This document shows positions 61,366 through 64,000 of a stretch of 64,000 bases of DNA, in pieces (within the stretch, counting starts at the first letter, position 1; every line of letters begins with the position of its first letter). The stretch is from contig CBDETI010000014.1 of NCBI GenBank assembly GCA_965242775.1, forward strand, positions 186,001 to 250,000, read 5' to 3'. The notes beneath the pieces were generated by a model that did not search any database, was not told the DNA's origin, and saw only the letters and a program-made list of their open reading frames with translations. Made by a program: the position numbers and the translations under genes. Source of the stretch: JAWPMT01 sp965242775. GTDB lineage: Bacteria; Bacteroidota; Bacteroidia; Cytophagales; Cyclobacteriaceae.

Positions 61366-63046
61366 TATCCACAGAGGCACTACCTTTTTGCACGGATTGA
61401 ATCATAAACCCAAAAAGTATGGTCAAGAAGCAACCAATCGCATTGTACCAGAGATAGCCCAACTCGATCACTTCCGCAACAGTAAGGAAATGGCAGGCTA
61501 ATACCGCTCCTTCAGCCAAAATTGCACCGTAAAATACGGCGGTTCCTTTGATGGATTTAAAGAAAAAAGCCACCAGGAATAAGCCAAGAATAGTGCCGTA
61601 AAAGACAGATCCAACGATATTGACTGCCTCGATCAGGTTCTCAGAACTTTGTGCCAGCAATGCAAACAAAATCGCGATCACTCCCCAGGCGAAAGTCAGC
61701 ACTTTGGAAGCAATGAGGTAATGTTGATCAGAGGCCTCTGACTTTAGCAAACGCTTATAAAAATCCACCATGGTGGTAGAGGCCAAGGCACTCACCTCCG
61801 AGGAAGTACTACTCATCGCCGCGGAAAGAATCACGGCAATAAGCAATCCAATCAGTCCATGTGGCAAATAGTTCAGGATGAACGTCAAAAAGACATAGTC
61901 AGAATCCTTAGTGGCTATGGAGGGATCTGTTTTTGCTATCAGTTCTTTCGTCTGTGCTCGCAAGGCTTGGACTCTCTGATCCGCCTGCAATAGTTCCTGT
62001 TCATCACCTCCATTTGTGAAATTTTTGGCAGCCTCTTGCCTGAATGCTATCGCTTCCTCATATTGACTTTGCAATTCATTCAGTTCTTGCTTGGCAGGCC
62101 CTGAATTTAAAAGTGCCAATGACTTTTCCTTAAAATGTATTGGCGGGGTGTAGAAGATGTAAAAAACATAAACCATAACTCCTACAAACAGGATAAAGAA
62201 CTGCATCGGTATCTTAAAAACAGCATTGAACATCAGCCCCATTTTACTTGCGCGAATGTCCTTGCCACCGAGGTATCGTTGCACTTGCGATTGATCGGTA
62301 CCGAAGTAGGAAAGTGCCAGGAAAAGCCCTCCGGTTATACCTGACCAAAACGTGTAGCGCTTTTCAAAATTGAAGTCAAAATCCACAGCTTGCGTCTTGC
62401 CTAGTGCTCCGGCGATACCCAACGCATCTGAAAAGTCTGCATAGGCGGAGATGTAGTGAAGGAGAATGAAAAACGCCAGAAACATGCCACCCATGATGAC
62501 AGCCATCTGCTGTTTCTGCGTAATACTGACTGCTTTGGTACCTCCCGAAACGGTATATATAATAACCATAAGTCCTGTCACGATAATCGTAAAATTGAGG
62601 TTCCAATCCAGGATCGACGAAAGGATGATCGCGGGAGCGTAGATGGTTATACCTGCAGCCAAACCGCGCTGAATAAGAAACAAAAAAGCCCCCAAGGCTC
62701 TGGTTTTAAGGTCAAATCGGGATTCAAGGTACTCGTAGGCTGTAAAAACCTTGAGTTTATAGTAAATAGGTATGAAAACCGCGGAAACAATTAGCAAGGC
62801 AATGGGTAAGCCAAAGTAGTTCTGAACGAATCCCATCCCACTTTCATAAGCCTGTCCAGGGGTGGAAATAAATGTGATGGCGCTGGCTTGTGTGGCCATT
62901 ACAGAAAGGCCGATAGTCCCCCATTTCAGGGTGTTATCTCCTCTTAGGTAGCTTTCAATGCTGTTCTGGCCTTTAGTTCGCCACACGCCATAGGCCACAA
63001 TGAAGGTCAGCGTACCTATGAGTACAATTAAATCAAGGTAGTTCAT
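61358..63046 (-). CDS. Sodium/solute symporter (SSS family)
   Basis: A 562-residue inner-membrane transporter with about 13-14 helices. Signature segments are GTIGLSVMATQASAITFISTPGQAYESGMGFVQNYFGLPIALL, YTVSGGTKAVSITQKQQM and ILSAAMSSTSSEVSALASTTMVDFYKR, typical of the SSS fold. A soluble insert of about 70 residues (NELQSQYEEAIAFRQEAAKNF...) between helices looks coiled-coil and charged; it is unusual. It imports a solute with Na+. It starts 12 nt after the PIG-L gene stop, a pairing common in Bacteroidota. Confidence 0.93.
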   Translation of the reverse strand: MNYLDLIVLIGTLTFIVAYGVWRTKGQNSIESYLRGDNTLKWGTIGLSVMATQASAITFISTPGQAYESGMGFVQNYFGLPIALLIVSAVFIPIYYKLKVFTAYEYLESRFDLKTRALGAFLFLIQRGLAAGITIYAPAIILSSILDWNLNFTIIVTGLMVIIYTVSGGTKAVSITQKQQMAVIMGGMFLAFFILLHYISAYADFSDALGIAGALGKTQAVDFDFNFEKRYTFWSGITGGLFLALSYFGTDQSQVQRYLGGKDIRASKMGLMFNAVFKIPMQFFILFVGVMVYVFYIFYTPPIHFKEKSLALLNSGPAKQELNELQSQYEEAIAFRQEAAKNFTNGGDEQELLQADQRVQALRAQTKELIAKTDPSIATKDSDYVFLTFILNYLPHGLIGLLIAVILSAAMSSTSSEVSALASTTMVDFYKRLLKSEASDQHYLIASKVLTFAWGVIAILFALLAQSSENLIEAVNIVGSVFYGTILGLFLVAFFFKSIKGTAVFYGAILAEGAVLACHFLTVAEVIELGYLWYNAIGCFLTILFGFMIQSVQKGSASVDND

Positions 63047-63058
63047 GGGAGGTGGCTA

Positions 63059-64000
63059 TCAGTTGGAGTTCTCAGAATTGCCAAGAGAAAGCAAGTTGAC
63101 AAATAGTCGGTAGGCACCTGGCACTCCCGCTGGCAATTCACGGAACCAGGAGTAACCCGAGTATACGTAATAGCCCTCTCCGTACCTGGCAACTAAAAGT
63201 CCACCATCACGAGCAGGCTCATCAGGATCGTTGGAGCTAATTATGGGTACAAACTGTTCCGCCCACTCATTTGGAAAATATAGTCCTCTTTCCTGGACCC
63301 AACCCTCGAAATCCGCTGAAGTGATTTGGTTTGGACCATTGATGGCAGGATGGTTCTCAGCAAGAATTCTCACCTCCGCCTCTTCAACCGTAACCCGGTC
63401 GCGGGAGATGGTCAACGGAAAGGGAGCCACTTCCTCTGTCACCAGTCTCCTATTGGTATTATACTGAACAATTACGTTACCTCCTTCCTTGACATAATCG
63501 AATAGTACTTTGTTCTTGTAGGCAAGCCAGGGAACTGTATTGAATGCACGAATGCCTAGCACTACGGCATCGTATTTGGCGAGATTCTCCTTAGTGACAT
63601 CACCATCTTCCAGTATGTCTACCTTATAACCGATTTGCTCAAGGTTCTGAGGAATTACATCACCGGCTCCCTCAATATAACCAATGTTCTCGCCAGCTTT
63701 TTTCAGGTCCAGCTTGACCAAACGTACTTTGGATACTGGAAAGAGGGTCTGCGTAGGAATGTGATCATATTCTATGACTGCTATTCCTTTTGATATTTTC
63801 TGGCCATCAGGTAAAGTCACTACCGCGCTCAAATATTCCGTGGCCGAACCCTCGGGAGGAGTAATACTAAAATTGAATGTTTGTTCCTCATTTTTCACCT
63901 CTAATTCAAAATCGTAAGACGATGGAGACACTTTCCAACTTTCGGGGATATCCAGAGAAAGCTTACCACTGGAAGAAGCCCTACCTGCTCGAACTTTGAC
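63059..64000 (-). CDS. PIG-L family deacetylase, C-terminal part (partial)
   Basis: The frame is open to the right window edge, so the N-terminal catalytic domain lies outside. The visible 313 residues match the C-terminal region of large Bacteroidota PIG-L deacetylases: SKGIAVIEYDHIPTQTLFPVSKVRLV, a flavodoxin-like NIGYIEGAGDVIPQNLEQIGYKVD, VIVQYNTNRRLVTEEVAPFPLTISRDRVTVEEAEVRI and the terminal GYYVYSGYSWFRELPAGVPGAYRLFVNLLSLG. These enzymes remove acetyl groups from sugar-linked substrates and are often encoded next to a sodium symporter, as here. A GTG at 63931 is internal. Confidence 0.88.
   Translation of the reverse strand, partial: VKVRAGRASSSGKLSLDIPESWKVSPSSYDFELEVKNEEQTFNFSITPPEGSATEYLSAVVTLPDGQKISKGIAVIEYDHIPTQTLFPVSKVRLVKLDLKKAGENIGYIEGAGDVIPQNLEQIGYKVDILEDGDVTKENLAKYDAVVLGIRAFNTVPWLAYKNKVLFDYVKEGGNVIVQYNTNRRLVTEEVAPFPLTISRDRVTVEEAEVRILAENHPAINGPNQITSADFEGWVQERGLYFPNEWAEQFVPIISSNDPDEPARDGGLLVARYGEGYYVYSGYSWFRELPAGVPGAYRLFVNLLSLGNSENSN

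Noticed and set aside
1..64000. CRISPR arrays, insertion sequences, prophage
   Set aside because: No evenly spaced repeats, transposase, integrase or phage structural genes were seen.

Overview
The window looks like a chromosomal segment of a free-living, probably marine member of the Bacteroidota, most likely Cytophagales. Supporting signs are full-length FtsX-type permeases (one paired with a PadR regulator), a SusD-free but porin-rich envelope set, TAnnTTTG-type -7 promoter elements, weak Shine-Dalgarno signals with several TTG/GTG starts, a bifunctional HisB, a fold-III arginine decarboxylase and a PIG-L/sodium-symporter pair. The assignment rests on gene content; no marker was searched. 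No prophage, transposase, integrase, CRISPR array or rRNA is visible, and there is one tRNA (Leu, CAG).

Layout. 1-1.05 kb: end of sdhA and complete sdhB. 1.1-12.8 kb: a DUF3352-like membrane-anchored protein, a MATE exporter, a divergent nucleotidyltransferase-fold protein, an alpha/beta hydrolase with an M3 peptidase, and an FtsX permease with a YbaK deacylase. 12.8-20.2 kb: secreted M20 and M14 peptidases, then an oxygenase pair (cytochrome P450 and AlkB hydroxylase) and a porin-like barrel. 20.3-27.7 kb: yaaA, a small hydrolase, an ABC-F ATPase, a DEAD-box helicase, and small secreted or lipid-anchored proteins. 27.8-30.6 kb: a two-gene molybdenum hydroxylase (IorAB type) preceded by a perfect 16-bp palindrome. 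30.6-33.7 kb: PadR plus FtsX permease with a repeated operator-like sequence.

33.8-43.7 kb is the most unusual part. The histidine genes hisG-hisD-hisC are tightly coupled, but hisB lies about 5 kb away. Between them sits a cassette of an O-carbamoyltransferase, two GDSL/SGNH proteins and two tiny membrane proteins of the DUF5989 and SxtJ types. The carbamoyltransferase and the two tiny proteins are the same company kept by sxtI/sxtJ/sxtK in saxitoxin clusters. One SGNH gene is coupled by a 4-nt overlap to hisC. 43.7-50.7 kb is an arginine-centred block: an arginine decarboxylase is divergent from a tight operon of two guanidino-modifying hydrolases (DDAH-like and CtlX), argS and menA, followed by a universal stress protein.

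50.7-54 kb: a TPR protein, an MpaB-type oxygenase and an unknown protein in a likely operon. 54-58.1 kb: a SulP anion transporter, a small basic lipoprotein, gamma-glutamyltransferase and thiol peroxidase. 58.1-64 kb: an OmpA/PD40 protein, tRNA-Leu, a 2-hydroxyacid dehydrogenase overlapping a 3-methyladenine glycosylase, a sodium/solute symporter and the 3' part of a PIG-L deacetylase gene. Overall the content suggests a heterotroph that uses peptides, oxidises hydrophobic substrates and modifies surface glycans. The best candidates for something undescribed are the carbamoyltransferase cassette inside the his locus, the P450 lacking the usual proton-delivery residues, and the nucleotidyltransferase with a disrupted metal-binding triad.
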